From positions 1 to 64,000 of the forward strand of contig JADILZ010000009.1 in the NCBI GenBank assembly GCA_017695065.1: a DNA stretch of 64,000 nucleotides. Reading direction: 5' to 3'. The first letter of the stretch is position 1. The number at the start of each line of letters is the position of its first letter. The notes under the pieces are model-generated. The model ran no database searches. It saw only the letters and a program-made list of their open reading frames with translations, and had not been told where the DNA came from. The stretch is from Candidatus Cryptobacteroides excrementipullorum. GTDB taxonomy: Bacteria > Bacteroidota > Bacteroidia > Bacteroidales > UBA932. Made by a program: the position numbers and the translations under genes. Positions 47,322 through 56,195 of this stretch are shown here, piece after piece.

Positions 47322-47359
47322 ACATGCCCACTCGTAGGCTTTTCCACGAGTGGGCATGT
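47322..47359 (-). terminator. Terminator hairpin after the GH20 genes
   Basis: ACATGCCCACTCGT pairs perfectly over 14 bp with ACGAGTGGGCATGT around a 10-nt loop, 15 bp beyond the stop at 47375. On the minus strand it is followed by CTTTC, a short U-run. Confidence 0.75.
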
Positions 47360-47374
47360 TGCGGTCGGACCGGG

Positions 47375-49705
47375 TTATTTCACCGTGATCTCGTCAACGA
47401 AGAGGAAGCCCGGGGCCCCGCCGCGGGCATGCCAGGCGGGTTTGGAAGTGTTGGTGAGGGCATCTATCTTTATGTAGCGTGCAGTGGTCTCAGGGAAGGA
47501 GACGGTGTAGTCCGTGATGCCGTCAGGGTCGTCCGCTGCAGGGACAGGTATGGATATTTTCCCTGCCTCGGTGTAGGATGTGCCATCCTCGGACGTGCTT
47601 ACAGTCATCTCCAGAGGAGGGAAGATGTCATTGCCCTTGTCGATAAGTGTACCGAGTGCGACACTGCTGTACGGGATGCTGCCTCCCATGTCCACTGTCA
47701 CTGAGAAAGGTGTGGCGTACCATCCGCTCCACTGGCCTGAGCCGAATTCACGCCCGCCGCGCAGCCCGTCCACGAATGAGTCCGGCGCGCCGTATGTGTA
47801 GCGGCCCTGCGGCTCGGTGAGGAGGGTGACAGGACGGCCCATCGCTGCGTTGTCGATGAAGGTCTGGGTGTAGAGGCGGGTCTCCATGTTGTCCCGCTCG
47901 ACAACCGCCTTGACTGTGCATCCGCTGCGGACCTCTATCGGGGCGGTGTAGAGAGGGGACGAATGGGTCGGGTCGCTGCCGTCCACGGTATATCTTATCG
48001 GGGCGTCGCCCTGGGTGGAGAGGTCCACTTCCACGCAGTTCTTGTCATGGTTGACAGATACCCTGCTGATGACCTGGAATACGGTCTTGGCGTAGTTGTA
48101 CCCGAGGATGTCGTACATGGCTGACTCGTGTGTCAGGCTTGCGAGGAAACGGTCCCAGTCCTTGTTCTCCGGCTGGCACCACTGTACTTCGCTCAGCGCG
48201 GCCTGCCGGGGGAGGACCATGTATTCGAGGTGGCTGTCGGAGGCGATGTACTCGGTCCATACATTGGCCTGTACTCCGAGGATGTGCTCCCGTGCCTCAG
48301 GCTCGGTGATCTCGATGAACGGGTCGTATGAATACACTTTCTCGATAGGGATATAGCCTCCGATGCCGAACGGCTCGTTCTCTGTGTCCTTTGCCTGGTA
48401 GTAGTCGAAGTAGAAATGCGAGTTAGGGGTCATTATCACGTCGTGGCCCATCTTTGAAGCCTTGATGCCGCCGTCGCTTCCTCTCCAGGACATGATGGTG
48501 GCTTCAGGGCCCGGAGTGCCTTCCAGGATTTCATCCCAGCCGATTATCTTCTTGCCCTTGCCGGCGAGGAATTTCTCCATTCGCTCCATCACATAGCTCT
48601 GGAGGTAGTGCTCTGCGTTGAAGTGCGCATCGTCCTTGAGCCCGAGCTCACGTATCTTGGCCTGGCAGACAGGGCATTTCTCCCAGCGGACCTTAGGGCA
48701 CTCGTCCCCGCCGATATGGATATACTCTGAAGGGAAGAGGTCAGCCACTTCGGAAAGCACATCCTCCAGGAACTCCATTGTCTTTTCCTTTCCTGCGCAC
48801 AGCACGTCATCCGCCACGCCCCAGCTTCCCCATACTTCATACGGGCCTCCCGTACATCCGAGCGACGGGTATGCTGTCAGGGCGGCGAGCATGTGTCCCG
48901 GCAGGTCTATTTCGGGGATGACGGTGATTCCCTGCGACGCGGCGTAGTCTATCACTTCCCGGATCTGGTCCTGGGTGTAGAATCCGCCGTAAGGAATGCC
49001 GTCATAGTGGCCCCATTCCTTCTTTATGACAGTTCCCTTGCGGATGGAGCCTACTTCGGTCAGGCGCGGGTATTTCCTGATCTCTATCCTCCATCCCTGG
49101 TCGTCCGTCAGATGCCAGTGCAGGGTGTTCATCTTGTGGATGGACATCATGTCTATGTATTTCTTCACTTCATCTATGCTGAAGAAGTGCCGGGCAACGT
49201 CCAGGTGCATGCCTCTGTATGCAAAACGCGGAGCGTCATTTATGGTTACGCACGGAAGGCTCCAGTCCTTGTCAGGGGCAGGGGAGTCCCCGTAGATTTC
49301 CACAGGCAGCATCTGCCTGATGGTCTGTATGGCGTAGATGAACCCGTTGAGGGATGAGGCGTTGATGTCCACCCTGTCCTTCTCCACATCGATGAGATAT
49401 GCCTCACGGGGCATGGCGGAGTTGTGTATGAAGTTGATGCCTTTGCCTACGGGGCCGTTCTGCACGGTGGAGGCCTGCCCTGAGGCCAGCGAGAGTTCCC
49501 TCACGAATTTTCCCACAGCGGAGAGGGTGAGCTGGTCGTCGATTCCGGAGCAGTAGAATGTGGCGCCTGCCACCGGGAATCTGCCGCTGTGCATCTCCAG
49601 CGAGTTGGGATAAGGGATGATTTCTGGCTTTTCAGCCTGCCGTGCGCATCCGGAAGCGGCCAGGATGGCTGCCGCGGCAGCCAGAGTCAGTAATGTATGT
49701 TTCAT
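47375..49705 (-). CDS. GH20 beta-N-acetylhexosaminidase with C-terminal carbohydrate-binding domains
   Basis: The product has about 776 residues with a lipobox (LAASGC), so it is probably anchored to the membrane. An N-terminal alpha/beta GH20b domain (30-155) is followed by the TIM barrel with the catalytic Asp-Glu pair near residues 336-337 (HIGGDECPK). The C-terminus has a chitobiase-type Ig-like domain (about 545-615) and an F5/8-type C discoidin domain to the end. It removes terminal GlcNAc/GalNAc from host glycans or chitin-like substrates. It forms an operon with the next GH20 gene, 29 bp upstream. Confidence 0.93.
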   Translation of the reverse strand: MKHTLLTLAAAAAILAASGCARQAEKPEIIPYPNSLEMHSGRFPVAGATFYCSGIDDQLTLSAVGKFVRELSLASGQASTVQNGPVGKGINFIHNSAMPREAYLIDVEKDRVDINASSLNGFIYAIQTIRQMLPVEIYGDSPAPDKDWSLPCVTINDAPRFAYRGMHLDVARHFFSIDEVKKYIDMMSIHKMNTLHWHLTDDQGWRIEIRKYPRLTEVGSIRKGTVIKKEWGHYDGIPYGGFYTQDQIREVIDYAASQGITVIPEIDLPGHMLAALTAYPSLGCTGGPYEVWGSWGVADDVLCAGKEKTMEFLEDVLSEVADLFPSEYIHIGGDECPKVRWEKCPVCQAKIRELGLKDDAHFNAEHYLQSYVMERMEKFLAGKGKKIIGWDEILEGTPGPEATIMSWRGSDGGIKASKMGHDVIMTPNSHFYFDYYQAKDTENEPFGIGGYIPIEKVYSYDPFIEITEPEAREHILGVQANVWTEYIASDSHLEYMVLPRQAALSEVQWCQPENKDWDRFLASLTHESAMYDILGYNYAKTVFQVISRVSVNHDKNCVEVDLSTQGDAPIRYTVDGSDPTHSSPLYTAPIEVRSGCTVKAVVERDNMETRLYTQTFIDNAAMGRPVTLLTEPQGRYTYGAPDSFVDGLRGGREFGSGQWSGWYATPFSVTVDMGGSIPYSSVALGTLIDKGNDIFPPLEMTVSTSEDGTSYTEAGKISIPVPAADDPDGITDYTVSFPETTARYIKIDALTNTSKPAWHARGGAPGFLFVDEITVK

Positions 49706-49740
49706 GATCATTGTGTTGTATTTTCCGGTTACAATTCATG

Positions 49741-51807
49741 TCAGTTGATGATGACCTCGTCGAGGAAAAGGCATGCTCCGGGCCTTGCTGCCCGCTGTGC
49801 ATATATTCTCACATACCGGGCTTTTTCATTGCAGATGACCGAATACTGTTTGAAGAATATGAAATCATGTTTCTCCGAGATGTCCTGCCAGACGGTCCCT
49901 GCCGGCCTGAAGTTCACCCCGTCTTCCGATATGTACACCTCCATCTTCTGCGGGATGTGCACCCATGCGCCGGCCGCGTTCATGAAGGTAGCCCCGACAT
50001 AATGTACAGGCTTTACGCTGCCCAGGTCCACGGTCACGTCCGCATCGCTGAAGAAGCCCTGCCATTTCAGGTCCCCGTATGTCCAGCCTCCGCAGATCCC
50101 GTCGGTGAGTGCCCCGTCTCCGGATGCAGGATACTGGTCCGTGTATCTTATGTTGTAAGTCACCTTGCATCCTTTTGCCAGATGCTCCACCGGAGCCTGG
50201 CTCTCTTTGCGGTCTCCGTATTCCGTCCGCAGGTCGAAGGTGGTGTAGCCCATGTCCTTCAGCTGGTCGCACAGGGCTATGGCCCTTTCTCTGAAGTCAC
50301 CGTAGTCTTTCCGGCCGGCAGGGGTCCATCCGGTTTCCGCCACGGCGAAAGCCCTCGGGTAGTACATGTACTCCGCGTGGCTGTCCCGGGTGATGTATTC
50401 GGCCCAGAGGTTTCCCTGCAAACCGAGGAGATTTTCGGCCTCCTCTTCTGTAACTCCTTCTTCCACCGGTTCATACGAATATGTCTTGGCCAGAGGCACG
50501 TAACCTCCGATGGAAGCCGGCTCCTTGAACGGGGCATCCTGCGTGTAGTCCAGGTAGCAGTATGACGCAGGGGTCATTATCACGTCATGACCTGACTTCA
50601 GGGCCTTTATCCCTCCTTCTGTCCCGCGCCACGACATGACTGTGGCGTTGGGTGCAAGGCCGCCCTGCAGAATCTCGTCCCAGCCGATTATCTTCTTCCC
50701 TTTGGAGTTCACGAATTCCTCTATCCTGTGTATCAGGTAGCTCTGCAGCTCGTCCACGTCTTCCAGCCCTTCCTCCTGCATCCTTCTCCTGCAGTCCGGG
50801 CAGTCCTTCCATCCGGATTTGGAGGCCTCGTCACCTCCGATATGCACATATTCTGACGGGAACAGTTCCATCACCTCGGCAAGCACGTTCTCCAGGAAGG
50901 TGAATGTCTCTTCTTTTCCCGGGCAGAAATCGGAGTTCTTGTATGGCTCCCCGCTGCATGAAAGCTCCGGATATGCGGCCAGAACCTCTTCGCTGTGCCC
51001 TGGCATCTCGATTTCAGGGATCACCTCTATATGTCTCGGCGCGGCGTAGGCCAGTATCTCCCTGATGTCGTCCTTGGTGTAGTAGCCCCCTTGCGCTTCA
51101 GGGTCGGACTGCGTGCAGTACTCCCTGCCGCCTTCCCACCATTCCTGCCAGCTCCTGTACGGTCTCCATGCCGCGAATCCGGTGAGTTCAGGATATTTGT
51201 CTATCTCTATCCTCCATCCGGCCCCGTCCGTGAGGTGGAGGTGCATCTTGTTCAGCTTCACCAGAGCCATGGCATCCATCTGTTTCATGAGGAATTCCTT
51301 GGACCTGAAGTGTCTGGAGACATCGAAGTGCAGCCCCCTGTATCCGAACCTCGGGCTGTCCTCCACTCTGCAGCACTGGAGCTGCCTGACTTTCCCCTCG
51401 CGGGTCATCTGCAGGAGAGTCTGCACTGCATAGAATGCCCCGGCCTCCGCAGGGGCCTTAATCCTGATCTGCGACGGGGTGATTTCCAGTGAATATGATT
51501 CTGGATTCCGGTCCTGCAGCCTCTTTCCTCCTATTTCGATGAGGACATCGGCCTTACCCGGTCCGGAAGCCTGTGCCAGAGAGAGCGGAAGCCCTTCCAG
51601 ATATCCTGCAAGCCCGTCCGTGGAAGTGCCTTTTATGTAAAAGGATGCTCCTGTTTCCGGAATCATGAATGTGCCGTCGGAAAGTTCCGTCCCGGCAGGT
51701 GCAGGAATCACCCATGACGGTGAACCTGTGATGCGGTCAGTTTCTTGTGCGCACAGGACTGTGCCCATGAGCCATGCGGACACGGCGCACGCAATAAGGT
51801 GTTTCAT
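49741..51807 (-). CDS. GH20 beta-N-acetylhexosaminidase
   Basis: The 688-residue product has a signal peptide (ending VLCAQ), a GH20b domain, and the TIM barrel with the catalytic pair near residues 326-327 (HIGGDEASK). A C-terminal discoidin-like domain (about 555-685) also occurs in its neighbour. It lacks the chitobiase Ig-like domain of the other copy. Two unlike GH20 enzymes in tandem suggest attack on different linkages of the same glycan. Confidence 0.93.
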   Translation of the reverse strand: MKHLIACAVSAWLMGTVLCAQETDRITGSPSWVIPAPAGTELSDGTFMIPETGASFYIKGTSTDGLAGYLEGLPLSLAQASGPGKADVLIEIGGKRLQDRNPESYSLEITPSQIRIKAPAEAGAFYAVQTLLQMTREGKVRQLQCCRVEDSPRFGYRGLHFDVSRHFRSKEFLMKQMDAMALVKLNKMHLHLTDGAGWRIEIDKYPELTGFAAWRPYRSWQEWWEGGREYCTQSDPEAQGGYYTKDDIREILAYAAPRHIEVIPEIEMPGHSEEVLAAYPELSCSGEPYKNSDFCPGKEETFTFLENVLAEVMELFPSEYVHIGGDEASKSGWKDCPDCRRRMQEEGLEDVDELQSYLIHRIEEFVNSKGKKIIGWDEILQGGLAPNATVMSWRGTEGGIKALKSGHDVIMTPASYCYLDYTQDAPFKEPASIGGYVPLAKTYSYEPVEEGVTEEEAENLLGLQGNLWAEYITRDSHAEYMYYPRAFAVAETGWTPAGRKDYGDFRERAIALCDQLKDMGYTTFDLRTEYGDRKESQAPVEHLAKGCKVTYNIRYTDQYPASGDGALTDGICGGWTYGDLKWQGFFSDADVTVDLGSVKPVHYVGATFMNAAGAWVHIPQKMEVYISEDGVNFRPAGTVWQDISEKHDFIFFKQYSVICNEKARYVRIYAQRAARPGACLFLDEVIIN

Positions 51808-51921
51808 ATTTTATCTGTATGTGTCGTATTATTCGCTAATTTAAGACAATTTTTGCATCTGCGAAAAGTTTTTTACCAACCAATGGTGATGCCCCGCTCT
51901 CATTTTACTGATTAATGGGGA

Positions 51922-51952
51922 TTGCCGCAGGAGGGATTGCGCCGTACCTTTG
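51922..51952 (+). promoter_or_regulatory. Predicted promoter of a short leader transcript
   Basis: TTG (51922-51924), 20 nt and TACCTTTG (51945-51952) match the consensus closely. There is no reading frame directly downstream; the transcript would meet the terminator at 52016-52046. Confidence 0.65.
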
Positions 51953-51958
51953 CATCCG

Positions 51959-52046
51959 AAGATTGAGATTTTAGGCCATATAGTTAAAAAGTTTAGATCC
52001 TTTTAATTGTTGTAGAATGGGGTGCCTGGGAAGGTACCCCATTTTA
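51959..52046 (+). ncRNA. Candidate ~88-nt RNA between promoter and terminator
   Basis: A strong promoter precedes this stretch and an intrinsic terminator closes it, ahead of a second -7 box for the hemerythrin gene. It may be a separate small RNA or an attenuated leader. The body is AU-rich with little structure before the terminator and resembles no RNA family that I recognise. Confidence 0.4.
52016..52046 (+). terminator. Terminator/attenuator upstream of the hemerythrin gene
   Basis: AATGGGGTGCCT pairs over 12 bp (one G-U) with AGGTACCCCATT around a 4-nt loop and is followed by TTAAAATTG. It lies 46 bp before the start codon. Confidence 0.7.
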
Positions 52047-52055
52047 AAATTGTAG

Positions 52056-52063
52056 TATCTTTG
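52056..52063 (+). promoter_or_regulatory. Predicted second -7 box for the hemerythrin gene
   Basis: TATCTTTG lies 29 nt before the ATG and just after the terminator. No -33 match is found at the right spacing, so it may need an activator. Confidence 0.4.
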
Positions 52064-52091
52064 GAAATTGTAACAATGGAAAACGGATTTT

Positions 52092-52808
52092 ATGGGAAAA
52101 AGAAAGAATATACAGGACAGGGCAGTGTTCTCCCCTTCGATGAAGCTGGCGGATCTGGTAAATATGAACTATCACCTGCTGGGTGTGCTGTCAAGGCTCG
52201 GCATGAGCCTGGGATTCGGTGAGATAACTGTGGAAGAGGCTTGCCGCAGGCATTCGGTCAGCGTGGAATCTTTCCTGCTTATATGCAACGTTTATACTTA
52301 CGATGACTACATCCCGTCCGACGACCTGCTTTCCTGCGGGGCTCCGGACACCATAGTGAAATATCTCCACAGCTCGCATCTCTTCTATATCGAGCATGAA
52401 CTGTCGGAGCTGGAGAGGCAGCTTGAGAGGCTTGTCGCCCCGTGTGACGTAAAACAGAAGCTCATCATAGACAGGTTCTTCACGGAGTACAAGGGGGAGG
52501 TGGAGAACCATTTCGCGTATGAGGAGTCGGTGGTGTTCCCTTACATCAGGATGTTCTCGGCGGAGCATCATGGAGAGGGATATTCCATAGAGCAGTTCGA
52601 GGAGAACCACAGCAACATCGACGAGAAGCTCTGCGACCTGAAGAACATAGTGATGAAATACCTCCCCGATGTGTGTGATACGGTGCTGAGAAACAGCGTC
52701 CTGTACCATATATGCTTCCTGGAGGAGGACCTTGGCAAGCACACTCTCATCGAGAACAATGTGCTGATACCTATGATGACCAGACTTGAAGAAAATGAAA
52801 AAAAATAG
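52092..52808 (+). CDS. Hemerythrin-domain protein (RIC/ScdA/YtfE-like)
   Basis: The 238-residue product has an N-terminal part resembling the small DUF542/ScdA domain and a C-terminal four-helix hemerythrin-like domain. The expected di-iron ligands are in HSSHLFYIEHEL, ENHFAYEESVVFP, EENHSNIDEKL and GKHTLIENNVLIP. Proteins of this type repair iron-sulfur clusters damaged by nitric oxide or oxidants. It overlaps the regulator gene downstream by 14 bp, and the pair is likely a stress-response unit. Confidence 0.82.
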   Translation: MGKRKNIQDRAVFSPSMKLADLVNMNYHLLGVLSRLGMSLGFGEITVEEACRRHSVSVESFLLICNVYTYDDYIPSDDLLSCGAPDTIVKYLHSSHLFYIEHELSELERQLERLVAPCDVKQKLIIDRFFTEYKGEVENHFAYEESVVFPYIRMFSAEHHGEGYSIEQFEENHSNIDEKLCDLKNIVMKYLPDVCDTVLRNSVLYHICFLEEDLGKHTLIENNVLIPMMTRLEENEKK

Positions 52809-53397
52809 ATTGAATGTGCTCCTTATCATCCCTTCACGCATAGTGGCAAGGGGGATGGAAGGCGTATTCCACGACCTGGGGGAATTTGCCGTGGAAGGAA
52901 TCCTCACCGACCTGTCCCGCACCAGTGAAGTGAGGCTCAAGAACATGGATGTCGATCTCATTATAGTGGATCCGGTCATTTTCGACTGTACGTCCAGGGC
53001 GATGGGACGGGCCCGCATAGGGGAGTATTCGGATGCCCCTGTGGCAGCCTTGCAGACAGTACAGATGGAGGATGAGGTGTGGCGGCAGTATGACGAGGTC
53101 ATAAACATATACGACTCCCCGCCTGTAATAATCAGGAAGCTGCGCAATGCCATCTCCTCCAGGCAGGAGTCTCCGAAGTCTGACAGCCAGGAGCTTTCGC
53201 TCAGGGAGAAGGAGATTCTTGTGTGTGTTGCCAAGGGCATGCTTAACAAGGAGATAGCCGACCTGTACAATATTTCCATCTATACGGTGATCACCCACAG
53301 GAAGAACATCACGCGCAAGACAGGAATCAAGACCGTGGCAGGTCTTACGGTCTATGCCCTGCTCAACAACCTGATAGATGCCAATTCAATAGAATAA
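52795..53397 (+). CDS. NarL/LuxR-type regulator with degenerate receiver-like domain
   Basis: From the ATG at 52795 (a TTG at 52786 is less likely) the product has 200 residues. The C-terminal LuxR helix-turn-helix is complete: LSLREKEILVCVAKGMLNKEIADLYNISIYTVITHRKNI (about 136-175). The N-terminal domain has receiver-like strands and an Asp at the phosphoacceptor place (LIIVDPV), but the acidic pair at the end of strand 1 is replaced by IPSR, so phosphorylation is doubtful. It is translationally coupled to the hemerythrin gene and may sense its state. Confidence 0.85.
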   Translation: MKKNRLNVLLIIPSRIVARGMEGVFHDLGEFAVEGILTDLSRTSEVRLKNMDVDLIIVDPVIFDCTSRAMGRARIGEYSDAPVAALQTVQMEDEVWRQYDEVINIYDSPPVIIRKLRNAISSRQESPKSDSQELSLREKEILVCVAKGMLNKEIADLYNISIYTVITHRKNITRKTGIKTVAGLTVYALLNNLIDANSIE

Positions 53398-53448
53398 TGT
53401 GAATGCGTCGGACAGACGCCGGAATAAACAATTTAATATCCGTCTTTT

Positions 53449-53748
53449 ATGGATCTGAACTTCTGGGGCCTCGCGGTGGGGCTCGCAACTTTCTTCATCA
53501 TCGGTATGTTCCATCCGATAGTTATAAAGGCTGAATACTATTTCGGGAAAAAGTGCTGGTGGTTTTTCCTCGTTGCCGGGATTGTATTTGCACTCATTTC
53601 ATTGCTTGTCAACAATTTCATGGGCTCCACGATATTGGGAGTGATCTCATTTTCGTGTTTCTGGTCCATACTCGAGCTGTTCGAGCAGGAGAAACGTGTT
53701 GCCAAAGGATGGTTCCCTGCCAATCCAAAGAGGTCCGGCCGGAAATGA
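53449..53748 (+). CDS. DUF4491 small membrane protein
   Basis: The 99-residue product has three hydrophobic segments and the DUF4491 pattern FHPIVIKAEYYFGKKCWW and SCFWSILELFEQEKRVAKGWFP. The family is found in many anaerobes and has no known function. It follows the regulator gene by 51 bp and may be the last gene of that unit. Confidence 0.85.
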   Translation: MDLNFWGLAVGLATFFIIGMFHPIVIKAEYYFGKKCWWFFLVAGIVFALISLLVNNFMGSTILGVISFSCFWSILELFEQEKRVAKGWFPANPKRSGRK

Positions 53749-53795
53749 AAACCGGGAATGTCCCTGTCCCTGATGGCCGGTGATGTCCACGGGTG

Positions 53796-55130
53796 TCAGG
53801 AGTATTTCTTCGGGAACCTGAGCAGGATGGCCAGCAGGGCCATCAGCCCGAGTGCATAAGGGTAGTACAGGTACTTGATTATCGAAAGGGCCGAGACTCC
53901 TGCGAGTCCGGCTGCCATGAGCATCTGTGCCCCGTATGGGATTATGCCCTGGACCATGCATGAGAATGTGTCCAGGATGCTGGCGCTTTTCCTTGGGTCC
54001 ACGCCGTACCGGATGGAGATGTCGCGCGCCAGACGGCCTGTGGTGATGATGGCTATGGTGTTGTTGGCCGTGCAGATGTTTGCCAGGCTCACGAGGGCGG
54101 CTATGCACAGCTCCGCTCCGCGTTTCCCCGAGATTTTCCGCGTAAGGCCGTTCACGATGAAGTCTATCCCTCCGTTGGCCCGGATGACTTCGAGCATCCC
54201 GCCTGCAAGCATCGTGACAATGATGAGCTCTCCCATTCCTCCGATGCCGCTCCCGAGCGCGGCAAGCCATCCTGTCCAGCCGAAATCCCCGCAGCAGAAG
54301 CCGAGGATGGCGTTGGCCCCGATGCCGAGGGCAAGTACAGAGACCACATTCATCCCGGCAAGGGCAAGCCATATCACCATGATATATGGTATCAGCTTCA
54401 CCCACTCCACGGCCCCGGCAGTGTCCCCGAGATGTGTCCCCGCTCCTACGAAAACGTATATGGCGGTGACGGCCAGTGCCGCCGGAGCCGCAATGGCGAG
54501 GTTCACCCTGAATTTGTCTTTCATCGCACATTCCTGGGTACGTGTGGCGGCTATCGTCGTGTCGGAGATGAATGAGAGGTTGTCCCCGAAGAAGGCCCCT
54601 CCCGCTACTATGGCTGTCATGAACGCAGTCCCGGCCCCAGTCTGCTCTGCGATTCCTGCAGCTACCGGCACCAGTGCGACTATGGTGCCGACGCTTGTGC
54701 CTATGGACATGGATATGAAGCAGGAGGCAAGGAAAATCCCCGCATACAGCAGTTTGTCCGGCAGTATCTTCAGCGTGAGGTTCACCGTGGCATCCACTGC
54801 GCCTATCTCCTGTGCTGTCGAAGCGAACGCCCCGGCCAGTACGAAAATCCATATCATCAACAGGACGTTCTTGTCTCCTGCGCCTCGGGAATATGCCGCA
54901 ATCTTTTCATCAGTGGTGCCCTTGCTTATCAGGAGGGCATATATCGAAGCAACGAGGAAAGCCGCCGTGATGGGTATCTTGTAGAAGTCCTTCGCAAGGA
55001 TGGATGATACCAGATATACGACAAGGAAGACAAGCAGCGGGCTGAGTGACATCCATCCGCCTGTCTTCCTGATGTTCTTTTTCAGATTCTTTGCAATGTC
55101 CGTAAGGTATTTGTCAGGAATGATCCCCAT
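53796..55130 (-). CDS. NhaC-family Na+/H+ antiporter
   Basis: The 444-residue product has about ten to twelve membrane segments and typical NhaC stretches such as SMSIGTSVGTIVALVPVAAGIA and GGAFFGDNLSFISDTTIAATRTQ. It exchanges sodium, or sodium-malate/lactate in some homologues, with protons across the inner membrane. It is a single gene with its own promoter. Confidence 0.88.
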   Translation of the reverse strand: MGIIPDKYLTDIAKNLKKNIRKTGGWMSLSPLLVFLVVYLVSSILAKDFYKIPITAAFLVASIYALLISKGTTDEKIAAYSRGAGDKNVLLMIWIFVLAGAFASTAQEIGAVDATVNLTLKILPDKLLYAGIFLASCFISMSIGTSVGTIVALVPVAAGIAEQTGAGTAFMTAIVAGGAFFGDNLSFISDTTIAATRTQECAMKDKFRVNLAIAAPAALAVTAIYVFVGAGTHLGDTAGAVEWVKLIPYIMVIWLALAGMNVVSVLALGIGANAILGFCCGDFGWTGWLAALGSGIGGMGELIIVTMLAGGMLEVIRANGGIDFIVNGLTRKISGKRGAELCIAALVSLANICTANNTIAIITTGRLARDISIRYGVDPRKSASILDTFSCMVQGIIPYGAQMLMAAGLAGVSALSIIKYLYYPYALGLMALLAILLRFPKKYS

Positions 55131-55152
55131 TTCTCAAATCTTAAAGCCACCG

Positions 55153-55182
55153 CAAAGATAGTGTCTTTGGCTGTAATATCAA
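55153..55182 (-). promoter_or_regulatory. Predicted promoter of the NhaC gene
   Basis: TTG (complement of 55180-55182), 19 nt and TATCTTTG (complement of 55153-55160) match the consensus, 22 nt before the ATG. Confidence 0.72.
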
Positions 55183-55225
55183 CCCGTAAATCGGGATGAT
55201 GTGATGCTTCTGTTCCGCCCCGGCA

Positions 55226-56170
55226 TCAGAAAGAATACCCGATGCCGATGCAGAATGTGTTCTTGAGCGGCGAGTCGCCGGAAGCAATCAGGTATGCCGC
55301 ATCCAGACGTACACCGAAGAGCTTCACACCTGCCCCGACAGATGCGAATGACGGGATTACGGAATCACCCCCGTAGCGGTATCCCGCACGTACCGAGACC
55401 ATGTCGTTGTAAGTGTAGGACGCCCCGGCAGCCGCTGAGAATGCACCGGAGAAATAGCAGTCGGCGTCCACCAGGACCTCCACGCCGTGTCTCTGCCCGA
55501 ACACATCGCCGTACCCGAGGCCCAGCGTCGCGGATGCCGGGAGGGAGAAGCTCTCCCCGGAGGCTGACCTGACCTTTGAGCCGAGCGATGAGACCCCGAT
55601 GGCGGCCCTGAATGAGGAGAACTCCGACATCAGGAAGATGTCAGATGAAACGGTGGAGTATGACTGCCCCTCGGCCAGGGTGTTCCCGAGGTACTTCACA
55701 TCCGCCCCGACGGAGATGAACGGGAGGAACCTCCACGCGAGCCCGATGTTCGCCTGGATCTCGGACGGGGAGAAAGACCCTGCGGCCTGCCCTGATGCGT
55801 TCATTATCTCATACTCCTCGCATATCCCGTATGAGAAACCTGCGGCGATGCCGAACTTCCCTCCCGCATTCCATGCCGCCCCGGCACTCATGGTCTGCAC
55901 CGGTGAAGCCGATGGCTGCCAGCCGAGATAGCTTGCGGAGGCATCGAAGGTGTCGTCGCTGAACGGGATGGCCGCCGCGTTGGAGAATGATGCGTATGAC
56001 ATCCCGGAAGTCCTTGTCACCGAGGTCCCTCCCATTGCCAGAGAAACAGGGTCACGGCTTGTACGGGTGAAGGGCAGTGCTTCGGAAGACTGCGCGGAAA
56101 CTCCGACGGAAAACAATGCCGGAAGGAGCATGGCAGCCGCGCGGCAAAAGATATTTTTTTCTATTCTCAT
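55226..56170 (-). CDS. PorV/PorQ-family outer membrane barrel protein
   Basis: From the ATG at 56170 the product has 314 residues, a signal peptide (ending GVSAQ) and a beta-barrel with the family opening FTRTSRDPVSLAMGGTSVT and alternating aromatic strands to the terminal GIGYSF. PorV and PorQ act in type IX secretion, PorV carrying substrates to the modification machinery. It lies 25 bp after a T9SS-sorted protease gene, so it may be a partner in its export. Assignment to PorV or PorQ cannot be made. Confidence 0.8.
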   Translation of the reverse strand: MRIEKNIFCRAAAMLLPALFSVGVSAQSSEALPFTRTSRDPVSLAMGGTSVTRTSGMSYASFSNAAAIPFSDDTFDASASYLGWQPSASPVQTMSAGAAWNAGGKFGIAAGFSYGICEEYEIMNASGQAAGSFSPSEIQANIGLAWRFLPFISVGADVKYLGNTLAEGQSYSTVSSDIFLMSEFSSFRAAIGVSSLGSKVRSASGESFSLPASATLGLGYGDVFGQRHGVEVLVDADCYFSGAFSAAAGASYTYNDMVSVRAGYRYGGDSVIPSFASVGAGVKLFGVRLDAAYLIASGDSPLKNTFCIGIGYSF

Positions 56171-56195
56171 AAAATTCAATGCTTTAATGGCCTTG

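Noticed and set aside
47072..47704. Open frame of 210 codons on the plus strand starting in the repeat region
   Set aside because: It is low-complexity Arg/Gly/Pro-rich sequence from hairpin repeats, then antisense to the GH20 C-terminal domain.
52191..53279. Open frame of 362 codons on the minus strand
   Set aside because: It is antisense to the hemerythrin and LuxR-type genes, both of which have convincing motifs and promoter signals.
53647..54852. Open frame of 401 codons on the minus strand
   Set aside because: It is in another frame of the NhaC antiporter gene; its Arg/His/Gly-rich product is not protein-like.
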